DNA of 64,000 nucleotides from Anaerolinea sp. Lineage in GTDB: Bacteria; Chloroflexota; Anaerolineae; Anaerolineales; Villigracilaceae. The stretch lies in contig DYID01000003.1 of NCBI GenBank assembly GCA_020723805.1, forward strand, positions 124,001 to 188,000. The letters run 5' to 3'. A program made the translations under genes and the position numbers. The notes beneath the pieces were generated by a model. The model was not told where the DNA came from and did no database searches. It saw only the letters and a list, made by a program, of their open reading frames with translations. Of this stretch, positions 56,421-64,000 are shown in pieces; the stretch's first letter is position 1, and each line of letters opens with the position of its first letter.

Positions 56421-56603
56421 CAGAAAACATGATTTGCCCCAAAATTAGGGAGTGTCTAAAAGGCTGGGCTAAAGAAATTTCACCACAGAGAACACAGAGT
56501 CCACGGAGATTTTTCAAAGGGATTTTCTCCGTGATTTTTGTGCGCTCCGTGGTTAAATCTTTTGCAAGCCCGCGAGATTAGGCACTCCCTAAAATTAAGT
56601 ACC

Positions 56604-56688
56604 GATGTTACGCAGTTTTCTCGTAGCGCGACATTCATGTCGCCCGAAAACACGAGATAAATCTCGCGCCACTGCGTAAGGTGAGTTA
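56604..56688. repeat. TTACGC-family element, most complete copy
   Basis: Ends GATGTTACGCAGT and ACTGCGTAAGGTGAGTTAA. Internal hairpins GCGACATTCATGTCGC and CGAGATAAATCTCG. These pair where the 19075 copy has CAACATTCATGTTG and CAAGATAAATCTTG, i.e. compensated G-C to A-T changes. Confidence 0.85.
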
Positions 56689-56759
56689 AGTATTCAGCCA
56701 CTGATTGCACGGATGCTCACGGATTTTGTTTGATGGATTTGCCCTGCATCAAGCCAAAC

Positions 56760-56793
56760 AAAAAGCCAACCGTTTGCAAGAGGTTGGCTTTTT
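56760..56793. terminator. Bidirectional terminator
   Basis: Perfect 12-bp stem AAAAAGCCAACC / GGTTGGCTTTTT with a 10-nt loop, T-run on both strands. It ends the recombinase transcript. Confidence 0.9.
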
Positions 56794-56811
56794 GTTTGTT
56801 TCGGATAGAGC

Positions 56812-57711
56812 CTATTCTTTGTTCCCCGCCAACTGTTTCAACTTGATGAACAATTCCCGCCACTGAATCTTAGACACGCCAAGTTTCTGGCGGATTTTAT
56901 CCGGGTCTTCGCCGGCGTGATAATCGTTCAGGGCGCACGTCCAGCGGCACATATCGAAGGAGAGGTGTTTCTTCAACCCGGCTTCATTGCCGATGTCTTC
57001 GAGCAGATATTCCAGCCGCCGCGGCGACCAGGGGAAGAGTTTCTCCTCGGGGTGGTATTGGGCAAGATACTCCTTGTAGGCGGGAATCCAGTCCTCGGGC
57101 AGAGGCAGTTTCCGTTCCTTGTACCGATTCGCCGGAGACGGGTATTTGATGAAGATCTGCGGTCCGTTGGGCGCGTCCAGTTCGACGTGTTCGAGCAGGA
57201 GTCCGAGGGTCTCACTTTTTTTGATGCCGGTGGTCAACAGGAGATAGACCAGCGCATAGGGACGGGCATCGGGCTTGGCGGCGCGGCGGTGACGGTCTGC
57301 GGCGAGCAGGACTTCGTCATACTCCTTGGGGGTCAACACCAGCGGAAGCGGGCTAATCGCGGAACGCTGGGGAATCTTTTCGGCGGGGTCCACCACCAGC
57401 ACGCCATATTGACTCAGCCAGCGAAACAGGGATTTGACCGAGGTAATGCGCCGCGCCAGCGTCTTGGGACTGCACGGCACGTCGCGGTCTTTTTCCATCC
57501 AGTCGAAGAAACGGATAAGGTCTTTCGTGGTGATTTTGCCGAGCGCAATCTCCTCGGGGAGGAAGGAAGCCAGCAGGCGCACATCCGAAAGGAAGGCTTT
57601 GATGGTGTTCGGCGAACGCCCCTGGTCCGCGAGGAACATCTCCCACGAGTGGATGGCGGAGGCAAGCGAGGTATTCTGTGTGAGATGGGAAGTGAGTTTG
57701 TTTTCAGGCAT
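56812..57711 (-). CDS. Tyrosine-recombinase-fold protein with lost catalytic residues
   Basis: 299 residues: N-terminal SAM-like core-binding domain (SWEMFLADQGRSPNTIKAF) and C-terminal catalytic fold. In XerC/XerD the active site is R...K...HxxR...H...Y. Here TGIKKSE has Lys164 for the first Arg, FDMCRW has Asp253 for His but keeps Arg256, LGVS has Val279 for the GH histidine, and LFIK has Phe288 at the position of the nucleophilic Tyr. It should bind DNA but not recombine it. AGGAG precedes the ATG. No att site or phage genes are adjacent, so it may be a domesticated DNA-binding protein. Confidence 0.85.
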   Translation of the reverse strand: MPENKLTSHLTQNTSLASAIHSWEMFLADQGRSPNTIKAFLSDVRLLASFLPEEIALGKITTKDLIRFFDWMEKDRDVPCSPKTLARRITSVKSLFRWLSQYGVLVVDPAEKIPQRSAISPLPLVLTPKEYDEVLLAADRHRRAAKPDARPYALVYLLLTTGIKKSETLGLLLEHVELDAPNGPQIFIKYPSPANRYKERKLPLPEDWIPAYKEYLAQYHPEEKLFPWSPRRLEYLLEDIGNEAGLKKHLSFDMCRWTCALNDYHAGEDPDKIRQKLGVSKIQWRELFIKLKQLAGNKE

Positions 57712-57843
57712 GACATCTCCTGCTTGGTTTCGTATAGTTTAGCGGGAAAGGGAGGAGGTGTCAATCGCCTGCCATCACCATCCCATTACGAAAACATGAC
57801 AGGCAAATACGGTCTGTATTGATGAAAAGGCTGAATCCGCGCT

Positions 57844-58284
57844 CTAGTCAAGATTTTCCAAATCAGCCAGGTCCTGATACCGCCCCGTTGCCTTTTTGTT
57901 TTTCTTCAGATTCTCAAGATCAATAAAATTGACAGGGATGCCTTCCACATCAACAATGATGCGCGAAGCATAGCATTCAGAAAATTCCACCCCGGGCAGT
58001 GTGGTCAGGATATCAATTCTTCTGGGCGGATGACCCAATTGAAGCATCTGGTCAGGAGTAATAAAATCCGATTCTTTCACCCCCAATGAACCAAACCCAA
58101 ATTGTTCGAGCGCCTTGATAATGTTAGAGGCGTTTTCAGGCGTCATCTCCACCCAAATATCAATGTCTTTTGTGTAGCGTGGATAGCCATGCAACGCAAC
58201 CGCATACCCCCCCACCACCAAATAGCGGACGCCATTATCGTTTAACGATTGTATAAACTCTTTGAAATCCTGGTTCAGCACCAT
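57844..58284 (-). CDS. Nucleotidyltransferase-fold protein (AbiEii/DUF6036 type)
   Basis: 146 residues. YLVVGGYAVALHGYPRYTKDIDIWVE gives the GG...HG...R-x-T-x-D-x-D core (split here: GGYAVALHG about 25-33, DIDIW about 40-44) and RRIDILTTLPGVEF the third acidic strand. Such proteins add nucleotides and often pair with small partners as toxin-antitoxin modules. The 66-residue gene at 58235 overlaps its start by 50 bases. The D-x-D residues are intact, so catalysis is likely. Antitoxin-toxin assignment is inference. Confidence 0.82.
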   Translation of the reverse strand: MVLNQDFKEFIQSLNDNGVRYLVVGGYAVALHGYPRYTKDIDIWVEMTPENASNIIKALEQFGFGSLGVKESDFITPDQMLQLGHPPRRIDILTTLPGVEFSECYASRIIVDVEGIPVNFIDLENLKKNKKATGRYQDLADLENLD

Positions 58285-58432
58285 ACCTCCAGCGGTGATA
58301 TTCCTGTCGGATTTCCTCCAATGCAGCCAGGCGCGCGGGATAAGGCTGCTGCCGCCAATATGCCGCCTCGGTTTTCTTGCTCCCCAGTTTTACTTTTGTG
58401 ACAACCTTTGAGATGCCAAGCGCACGTTTCAT
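58235..58432 (-). CDS. Small basic protein upstream of the nucleotidyltransferase
   Basis: 65 residues (MKRALGISKVVTKVKLGSKK start), basic and helical, YWRQQPYPARLAALEEIRQEY resembling the conserved WRxxxxxERLxxvExlR motif of small partners to nucleotidyltransferases. The minus-strand TATAAT at 58444-58439 lies only 6 bases before the ATG at 58432, so the transcript may be leaderless. It overlaps the next gene by 50 bases. Probably the antitoxin or cognate partner, on context only. Confidence 0.75.
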   Translation of the reverse strand: MKRALGISKVVTKVKLGSKKTEAAYWRQQPYPARLAALEEIRQEYHRWRYGAEPGFQRVYTIVKR

Positions 58433-58465
58433 GCTGCAATTATACCTTGTCAAACCCGCTTTCAT

Positions 58466-59914
58466 CTATTCCGTCAACTTCTCGGGACGAAAGCACGGCT
58501 GGTAGTCGTAGCCCAAAATGAGCAGATATTGTGCGGAACTATTCGGGTCGGGCGCAGGGATGAGACTGCCCGGCAGCATACCCATCACGTTGAGGATGGT
58601 GTTGCTCACCGAGCGGTCCTGCGCGGCGGATTTGTCAATCAGCACCGAGTAGGCATAATCTTGACGGTCGGAAGGGACGATGCGGGTTTCGTAGCCGGCA
58701 TAGTTGAGGCGGGTGGAGGCGAGCGTCTCGTAACCGGGAATAGATGTGCCGTTCATCACCTCGATGGTCACCGCCTGCCGTTCCACCGTCCGCGTGGAGG
58801 GAGAGAGGGCTTCGGCGAGCAGCTGCGAGAGCAGTTCCTGATTGGGCGAAAGCACATACGCCCCGCCGCTGGTAATCCACGAGGTGACATAGGGCGGGCG
58901 GATGTAGTAACTGCGGATATCGGCGTTGGTCAGTTTGGGGGCGTAGAGGGCAAGTTGCAGCAGGTCGCCCAGCCCCAAGTCGGTTTCGACGGAGTCTTTG
59001 AGGTTGTTGTAGAGTTCGGGGATGCGGGCGAGCGTGCCCGCCTGAAGCGCCTGAGCAAAGATGGCGCGCAACACTTCCTGCTGGCGGCGTCCGCGGTCGA
59101 AGTCGCTGGATTTTTGGCGGGAGCGTGCGTACCACAGCGCCAAGTCGCCGTCCATGTGGACGACGCCGGGGTTGACGGTGTAAAGAAACCAGTTTTTCTC
59201 GTTTTCGGGGTTGTAACTGGGGTCAATCAGTTTCCAGTCGGTGTAGGGGCAGGCAACGGGGACATCCACGCCGCCGAGGGTGTCCACGATTTTGCGGAAG
59301 CCGTCGAAGTCCACCATGGCAGTGTGGTCAATGCGGATGCCCAGGTTGTAGAGGATGGTGTCTTTGAGCAGACCCGGTCCTCCGCCGGGATAGCCCGTGC
59401 TAATTCCGTGCTGGTAGGCGGTGTTGATGCGGTTGTTCTCCCAGCCGGGGATGAAGACCCACAGGTCGCGTGGGACGGAAATGAGGGAGACCTGTCCTTC
59501 GTTGGGACGCAGGATGGCGACAATGATGGTATCGGTGCGGAAGGATGTGCCGGAGCGTTTGTCGGAGCCGATGAGCAGGAAATTGACGGTCTCCTGCCCG
59601 TTGGTGAAGGATGGGTCAATGGTGGGGAGCGGCGCGACGGTGTGGATGAGGAAGTTCGGGTCCATCGTCGGGACCTCGGTCTGAGTCGGCAAAGGGGGAG
59701 GGTCGGCCGGGGAGGAGGAATCAGCAACCGGCGGGGAAAGAAGCGTTCCGGTCGGCGTCCAGGGAATGGGTTGAAAGGGAGTCGGCGTCGGCGATGGATT
59801 GGGGGCAGAAGTCACAAACAGAAAAGCGGGGGCTTGTGAGACGACCGGCGCGCTGGGTCCACAGCCAGCCAGCAGAAGCGCCGCGATGATGGAGAGCCGC
59901 CAGAGGGATTTCAT
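58466..59914 (-). CDS. LytR-CpsA-Psr (LCP) family lipoprotein
   Basis: 482-residue precursor. Lipoprotein signal LWRLSIIAALLLAGCGP (Cys18), long Pro/Thr linker, LCP domain from about 125 (LLIGSDKRSGTSFRTDTI, SVPRDLWVFIPG, ARSRQKSSDFDRGRRQQEV), and a C-terminal LytR-C domain (VTIEVMNGTSIPGYETL). LCP enzymes attach polymers such as teichoic-type glycans to the cell wall. ATG 59914 overlaps the LysM gene stop as ATGA. A longer histidine/proline-rich reading is the LysM gene in another frame and is rejected. Confidence 0.93.
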   Translation of the reverse strand: MKSLWRLSIIAALLLAGCGPSAPVVSQAPAFLFVTSAPNPSPTPTPFQPIPWTPTGTLLSPPVADSSSPADPPPLPTQTEVPTMDPNFLIHTVAPLPTIDPSFTNGQETVNFLLIGSDKRSGTSFRTDTIIVAILRPNEGQVSLISVPRDLWVFIPGWENNRINTAYQHGISTGYPGGGPGLLKDTILYNLGIRIDHTAMVDFDGFRKIVDTLGGVDVPVACPYTDWKLIDPSYNPENEKNWFLYTVNPGVVHMDGDLALWYARSRQKSSDFDRGRRQQEVLRAIFAQALQAGTLARIPELYNNLKDSVETDLGLGDLLQLALYAPKLTNADIRSYYIRPPYVTSWITSGGAYVLSPNQELLSQLLAEALSPSTRTVERQAVTIEVMNGTSIPGYETLASTRLNYAGYETRIVPSDRQDYAYSVLIDKSAAQDRSVSNTILNVMGMLPGSLIPAPDPNSSAQYLLILGYDYQPCFRPEKLTE

Positions 59915-60699
59915 TGAGTTGGGGTGGGAGATGGGAAGGGTGTAAGAGAGGGCGTCGGTGGAAGGGTGGAGGTGGGGGCAGGGGTATTTGTGAGGGTGGG
60001 CGTGCCAAAGTCGGGGGTGATGGTAAAGGTGGGCGTGGCTGTGGAGGGGAGCGGCGTGTTGGTGCTGGTGGCAGTGGCGGTGACCGCCGGTGTGCTGGTG
60101 GGGACGTTTGGCACCCAAAGCACCTGCCCAACGTGGATGATGGTGGAGACGCCCATGCAGTTGGCAGACTGGAGTTGCGCTACTGTGGTTCGGTAGAGCA
60201 GGGAGATGCGGTAGAGGTTTTCACCGGCTTTGACGATGTGGGCTCTGATCCATCCCGCCGGAGGACCGCAGGGGATGACAGTGACAGTGGGGACAGGGGG
60301 GACGTAGAGGGTGACGCCCGGCGCAGGGGGAAGGTTGTTGAGGCAGTTGTTTCGGTCCAGCACCTCGGCGGTGGTCTTGTAGCGCTCAGCAATCGAGTAG
60401 AGGGTGTCGTTGGCGCCGACGATGATGGGAATCCAGCCGGGGGGAATGGTGCAAACCGCTTGGGCGAGGGTGGCAGTCGGAAATGAGACAAGGGTATCGG
60501 TGGGAAGTACAGGCGGAAAGGTCGGCGAGGGAAGCGGAGAGGCAAATTCCACTGCAAAGGTGGTGGGCAGGGGCGAGGGAGTGGGCGGGAGCGCGGGGGC
60601 GAAGGTCTCTGCCAGGGAGAGGGAGATGCCGCCGATGACCAGCAGGACAGACACGACTGCAATGACGAATCCGCCGCCCATTTGGCGCAAGGCTTTCAT
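59911..60699 (-). CDS. Secreted or membrane-anchored LysM protein
   Basis: 262 residues. One N-terminal signal anchor (FVIAVVSVLLVIGGISLSLA). Two LysM domains: PIIVGANDTLYSIAERYKTT and AHIVKAGENLYRISLLYRTT, each followed by the LYVPP or LWVPN end. Pro/Thr-rich linkers before and after (TPLPSTATPTFTITP). LysM binds peptidoglycan or related N-acetylglucosamine polymers. GGAGGT precedes ATG 60699. It lies between the sensor kinase and the LCP gene, forming a cell-envelope operon. Confidence 0.92.
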   Translation of the reverse strand: MKALRQMGGGFVIAVVSVLLVIGGISLSLAETFAPALPPTPSPLPTTFAVEFASPLPSPTFPPVLPTDTLVSFPTATLAQAVCTIPPGWIPIIVGANDTLYSIAERYKTTAEVLDRNNCLNNLPPAPGVTLYVPPVPTVTVIPCGPPAGWIRAHIVKAGENLYRISLLYRTTVAQLQSANCMGVSTIIHVGQVLWVPNVPTSTPAVTATATSTNTPLPSTATPTFTITPDFGTPTLTNTPAPTSTLPPTPSLTPFPSPTPTQ

Positions 60700-60701
60700 G
60701 G

Positions 60702-63038
60702 TCAAACCTCCGTGCGGGGTTTGCCGGTGGCGACGGGCAAAAGTACGCTGAAGGTCGAACCGACGCCCGGTTCGGTATCCACCCAGATGCGTCCGTGTTG
60801 CGCTTCGGTGAGGGTCTTGGCAATGGAGAGCCCCACGCCTGTGTCGCCAATGCCCTGAATGAGGACGTTATCGGCGCGGTAGAGGCGGGTGAAGACGCGG
60901 GGCAGGTCTTCAGGAGGAATGCCGCCGCCGGTATCCGAGACCTGAAGGAGGACGTAGTCTTTGCCGCCCTCAGAGTGGGTCTTGACGCGCAGGTGAACGG
61001 TTCCCTCCTGGGGAGAGGCGGCGCCGGCGTTTTGCAGGAGGTGAATCAAAATCTGCTGTAATGCCTCGCGGTCGGCGTAGATGGGTTCGAGTTTTTTGGG
61101 CAGGTCGAGGTGGATGGAGATGTTTTTCTCGCGCACCTGACTGCTGGTGTACGACATGGCGTTGTCAATGATGAGGTCCAGGTTCACGGGTTCGGGCTTG
61201 AGGTCATCGAGCCCGGTTTCGAGGGTGGTGACCTGGATGAGGTCGTTGATGAGGTTGGAGATGCGCTCGGTGGAGGCTTTGATGCGCTCGACGAATTTAC
61301 GCTGCAACGCGCCAAGGATACCCACCGATTCGCCCAGCAGGAGGTCAGTGTAACCGACGATGGACGACATGGGCTGGCGCAGTTCCTGTGCGATGGAAGC
61401 GATGACTTCCGCCTGTTCGGATGCGCGGGCGGCAGAGGCGCCCTTTTCCGCCTGTGCAAGACGCATGTGGGCTTCGGCAAGCAGGTTTTGCAGGCGAGCC
61501 ACTTCTTCGAGGGTGGCGCGCAGTTCCGCCTCCACCTGTGCGTCCGCTTTTCCCGCCGATTTGACCTTTTGTGCGGCTCGCAGGGATTCGTTCTCCGCTT
61601 TGAGTTTTTCGATGACCTTTTGCGCCTCTTCCTGCATCCGCGTCAGTTCTGCCAGACTTTCCGCCTGGGCAAGCCCCTTTTGCGCCTCGGTGCGGACGGT
61701 TTCCATCTGCCGAAGCAGGTCTTCGTTGCGTTTTTCCAGTTCGGCGATGCGCGCCTGAGCCGCTTCCAGTTCCTGATGAATGCGTTCGGATTTGTGTTCG
61801 AGAGCGCTCATCCTCTGTCCGCGTTGGATGACGGGGACGAGAGAAGCGGCGATGTTGGATAGGAACGCCTGGTCTTCTGCACTCCACAGGCGGTTGGAAT
61901 AGGGGGAAAGCACGAGCAGACCGCCGATGATGTCCTTTTCGGGGGTGATGATGGGGACGCTCATGAGGTGACCGGGCGTGCTGAGTCCGAGCATGTCGCT
62001 CAACCCTTTGATGTCTGCCGAGGTGCTGCTGGAGGGGAGGCGCAGGGGGCGTCCGCGCTGAATGGAGTTGGAGAGCATGGGAATCATGCTCTTGTTGAGG
62101 CTCCCGCCCTCCACCGGCTCCTCGCGAATGAGGTCGTAGCCGCTGGCAATGTGAAGTTGGTTGTTGTTATCAGTGAGGTAGATGAGGAAGGCGAGGTCGG
62201 CGAGCAGGGTCTGTGCGATGGCGCGGGTAATGGACTGACTCAACTTGTCCACGCTGGATTCGGCGGCAAGCGCCAGCAGGGCGTGGAAGGTCTTCGGGTC
62301 CGTGCTGTAGCGCCGCCGTTCCTCGGAAGGCGCAGTGGGTTTGATGGTGGTACGGACGGGCGGCGGCGCCGGGAAGCGCTGGGTCAGCGTCATCAGCACC
62401 GGGTACGCCGCCATGTATGCCAGACGCACAGCGCCGGGAAAATCGCTGTCGGTGCGCCCGAAAATGAGATGGAGGAGATGCCCCGCAAAGGCAAGCAGGA
62501 AGATTGCCATGCCGTTTCCCCATCCGTTCGGGCGGCGGACGAGGAGCAGGAACAACCCAAAGACGGCAAGCGCCAGGCTTGCCATTTGCCAGTAACCGTC
62601 GAAGAAGGTCAGGTTGTAGGGGATGGAGGGCGTTTGGGAATAAGCAATCAATGAAACAGCAAAAGCCGCCGCGACCAGCAGGCTGAACAACGCCGCCATG
62701 GTATCGGCAATGCGGTTGGGCTCGGGGAAGGTCCACAGCCAAATCAGCCAGACGAGGGCAAAGAGTGTCAGCGCCCGGTCCACCGGCGGGAGGAAGAGGC
62801 GCAGGTTGATCAATCCTTCGCTGCCCAGCGCGCTCAACACAAAGAGCGCCACCTGCGCCGAAAGCAGGAAACTCAAACCGAAGACCGTGCGGCGTGCCTG
62901 AGGAAAGCCGCTTGCCCGCAGATGGAAGATGGCAGATTGAAGCGCACTGACGATGGAAAACACCAGCACCAGATGGTAAATGACGCTCCCTGTGGGCTGG
63001 GTGAAGAGATCGAACATCTGGATGAGGGAATTGACCAT
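60702..63038 (-). CDS. Membrane GAF sensor kinase-like protein without the phosphoacceptor histidine
   Basis: 778 residues. Six or seven N-terminal helices (1-225), GAF domain (about 250-405), coiled coil (about 415-535), HisKA-like helix and HATPase domain. The HisKA H-box reads IAQELRQPMSSI: Gln551 stands where kinases have the phosphoacceptor His. The ATPase motifs look intact: LLQNAGAAS (N), SDTGGGIPPEDL (G1) and GDTGVGLSIAKTL (G2). It may bind ATP and regulate another protein, or act without phosphotransfer. It is followed by LysM and LCP genes. No response regulator is adjacent. ATG 63038 has a weak ribosome site. Confidence 0.85.
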   Translation of the reverse strand: MVNSLIQMFDLFTQPTGSVIYHLVLVFSIVSALQSAIFHLRASGFPQARRTVFGLSFLLSAQVALFVLSALGSEGLINLRLFLPPVDRALTLFALVWLIWLWTFPEPNRIADTMAALFSLLVAAAFAVSLIAYSQTPSIPYNLTFFDGYWQMASLALAVFGLFLLLVRRPNGWGNGMAIFLLAFAGHLLHLIFGRTDSDFPGAVRLAYMAAYPVLMTLTQRFPAPPPVRTTIKPTAPSEERRRYSTDPKTFHALLALAAESSVDKLSQSITRAIAQTLLADLAFLIYLTDNNNQLHIASGYDLIREEPVEGGSLNKSMIPMLSNSIQRGRPLRLPSSSTSADIKGLSDMLGLSTPGHLMSVPIITPEKDIIGGLLVLSPYSNRLWSAEDQAFLSNIAASLVPVIQRGQRMSALEHKSERIHQELEAAQARIAELEKRNEDLLRQMETVRTEAQKGLAQAESLAELTRMQEEAQKVIEKLKAENESLRAAQKVKSAGKADAQVEAELRATLEEVARLQNLLAEAHMRLAQAEKGASAARASEQAEVIASIAQELRQPMSSIVGYTDLLLGESVGILGALQRKFVERIKASTERISNLINDLIQVTTLETGLDDLKPEPVNLDLIIDNAMSYTSSQVREKNISIHLDLPKKLEPIYADREALQQILIHLLQNAGAASPQEGTVHLRVKTHSEGGKDYVLLQVSDTGGGIPPEDLPRVFTRLYRADNVLIQGIGDTGVGLSIAKTLTEAQHGRIWVDTEPGVGSTFSVLLPVATGKPRTEV

Positions 63039-63168
63039 GGGCAAGGGCGATTATACTGCCAGTTGTGCGAAACCGTTTGCCCCTGTAGGTTACGTTTTCG
63101 CTACAAAATTTCGCCAGCCCGCCGGCTTTACTTTACAGGTATCATTGGATAATTCGAAAGGACATCCA

Positions 63169-64000
63169 ATGACAAATCTGAAACGCATCGCCGCAAGAAC
63201 CACTGCCATTCTTTTTATCGCCCAAAGCCTCGCCTCCGCTGGCTTCATTGCGGCGGCAGCAATCAACCCGATTTTGGGAGCGAAACTGGCGCCAAGCCGC
63301 GCGCTGGCAACCCTGCCCACGGCGGTCTATTTGTTGAGCGGAGCGCTCTCCGCCTCTGCCTGGGGCTACCTCATGGACCGCATCGGACGCCGTAACGGCA
63401 TCACCCTCGGTCTCCTGCTCGGCGTGCTGGGCAACATCCTGGTTCTGAATGCAATACCCATTTCATCGTTTGCACTGGTGTTGAGCGGCTTGGTGTTGAT
63501 GGGCATGACCAACAGCGCCGTGTTGCTGGGTCGTTTCGCCGCCGCGGAAGTGAACCCTCCCGACCAGCGCGGACGCGCCATTTCAGCGGTGGTGCTGGGC
63601 GGCGTGATTGGAACGATTCTGGCGCGCGTTTCGGCAGTGCCGATGAGCGGCTTCGTCGTGCGCTTCGGCATGGACGAACTGGCGGGCGCGTATTTCACCA
63701 CGCTGGCATTGTTTGCGCTTGCTTCTTTCGTCGTATTTCTCGGTCTGCGCCCCGACCCACGCGAGGTGGGCAGAGAAGTGGCAAAACTGTATCCCGAATC
63801 CATCCCGCACGGCGAGGCGCGACCGGTCTCCCAAATCCTGCGCCAGCCGGCGGCAGTCACGGCGGTGGCGGCGATGACGCTTGGGCAGGTGGTGATGGTT
63901 GCCATCATGGTCATCACCTCCCTGCACATGGAAGATCACATGCACCCGCGCAGCGACATTTATTCGGTTATCTCGGCACACACGTTCGGGATGTACGCCC
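63169..64000 (+). CDS. Major facilitator superfamily transporter (3' end beyond the window)
   Basis: 277 residues are visible; the gene runs off the end. Start ATG 63169 follows GAAAGGACATCCA. Helices 1-7 are present; MFS motif A reads WGYLMDRIGRRNG around 65-77 between helices 2 and 3, and GRFAAAEVNPPDQRGRA is the helix 4-5 loop with a conserved Arg. Proton-coupled efflux or import of a small molecule is likely; substrate unknown. Divergent from the sensor kinase, 130 bases apart. Confidence 0.9.
   Translation, partial: MTNLKRIAARTTAILFIAQSLASAGFIAAAAINPILGAKLAPSRALATLPTAVYLLSGALSASAWGYLMDRIGRRNGITLGLLLGVLGNILVLNAIPISSFALVLSGLVLMGMTNSAVLLGRFAAAEVNPPDQRGRAISAVVLGGVIGTILARVSAVPMSGFVVRFGMDELAGAYFTTLALFALASFVVFLGLRPDPREVGREVAKLYPESIPHGEARPVSQILRQPAAVTAVAAMTLGQVVMVAIMVITSLHMEDHMHPRSDIYSVISAHTFGMYA

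Larger units (their letters stand above)
56421..56811. other. 391-base gene-free region with repeats
   Basis: 56482-56570 holds the degenerate TTTCACCACAGAG...CTCCGTGGTTAAA inverted repeat common in environmental genomes. 56604-56688 is the best TTACGC element. 56703-56730 has another CACGGAT repeat. 56760-56793 is a terminator. No open frame is convincing. Confidence 0.8.

Noticed and set aside
59914-60118. His/Pro-rich N-terminal extension of the LCP protein
   Set aside because: It is the LysM protein's Pro/Thr-coding DNA in another frame; the lipoprotein signal begins at 59914, overlapping the LysM stop as ATGA.
1-64000. tRNA or rRNA genes
   Set aside because: I scanned for conserved T-loop and rRNA-like strings and saw none outside coding sequence; a covariance search would be needed to exclude a divergent tRNA.

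Overview
The window is a GC-rich (roughly 57-58% by eye), densely coded bacterial chromosome segment with no rRNA, tRNA or CRISPR array that I can see. Gene content and style suggest an uncultured member of the Chloroflexota, probably Anaerolineae. Pointers are the proline/threonine-rich LysM and LytR-CpsA-Psr proteins, GcvT-fused flavin dehydrogenases, many intergenic hairpin repeats and paired Crp/Fnr regulators. No marker gene proves this, so the taxonomy is an inference.

Layout. 1-20.7 kb: a catabolic island for N-methylated or amino-alcohol compounds. It holds two APC permeases, two copies of a 'choline-kinase-like phosphotransferase + FAD/GcvT demethylating dehydrogenase' pair, a MttB-type methyltransferase, a HisC-type aminotransferase, a class II aldolase, a HAD phosphatase, a PfkB-like protein without its catalytic base, a DeoR regulator, a CBS protein and a phosphoesterase. 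20.7-26.4 kb: phosphate uptake (DUF47 + PiT) and a complete four-gene ABC importer. 26.4-32.5 kb: the full [NiFe]-hydrogenase maturation operon hypABFCDE without structural genes, behind an FNR-like promoter. 32.6-33.4 kb: an orphan DNA methyltransferase. 33.4-41.1 kb: a membrane cluster with heme O synthase, an SUMF1-type lipoprotein and a heme-copper-oxidase-like protein with unusual histidines, bracketed by two paralogous membrane proteins. 41.1-47.8 kb: a Crp/Fnr-controlled stress-like regulon in which an ISL3-family element has split an M50 protease gene. 47.9-52.5 kb: an Ebo-like cluster (UbiA, UbiG, sugar-phosphate cyclase, TIM barrel) with luxS inside it. 52.7-64 kb: housekeeping genes (lysA, ftsB-like, mce, tilS), a catalytically degenerate tyrosine recombinase, a nucleotidyltransferase pair, LCP and LysM envelope proteins, a sensor kinase lacking its phosphoacceptor His, and a truncated MFS transporter.

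Two signals stand out and are not explained by ordinary annotation. (1) Gene junctions carry short tandem repeats of 7 or 8 bp arranged as inverted arms (GTANACAN units facing NTGTNTAC units; TTGGTAA-type units facing TTACCAA). Many genes take their stop codon from such a repeat, and heptad copies lie in frame inside hypF, lysA and ctaB, adding short peptides. (2) Four promoters between 41.1 and 43.4 kb share the palindrome nYGAY-N4-GTCGT centred exactly 32 bp from a -10 hexamer, the geometry of class II Crp/Fnr activation. Related FNR/CRP-type sites with 32-33 bp spacing precede the hyp operon and the oxidase-like cluster. Together these suggest an oxygen- or redox-responsive network controlling hydrogenase maturation, a heme membrane system and a membrane/protease stress set.
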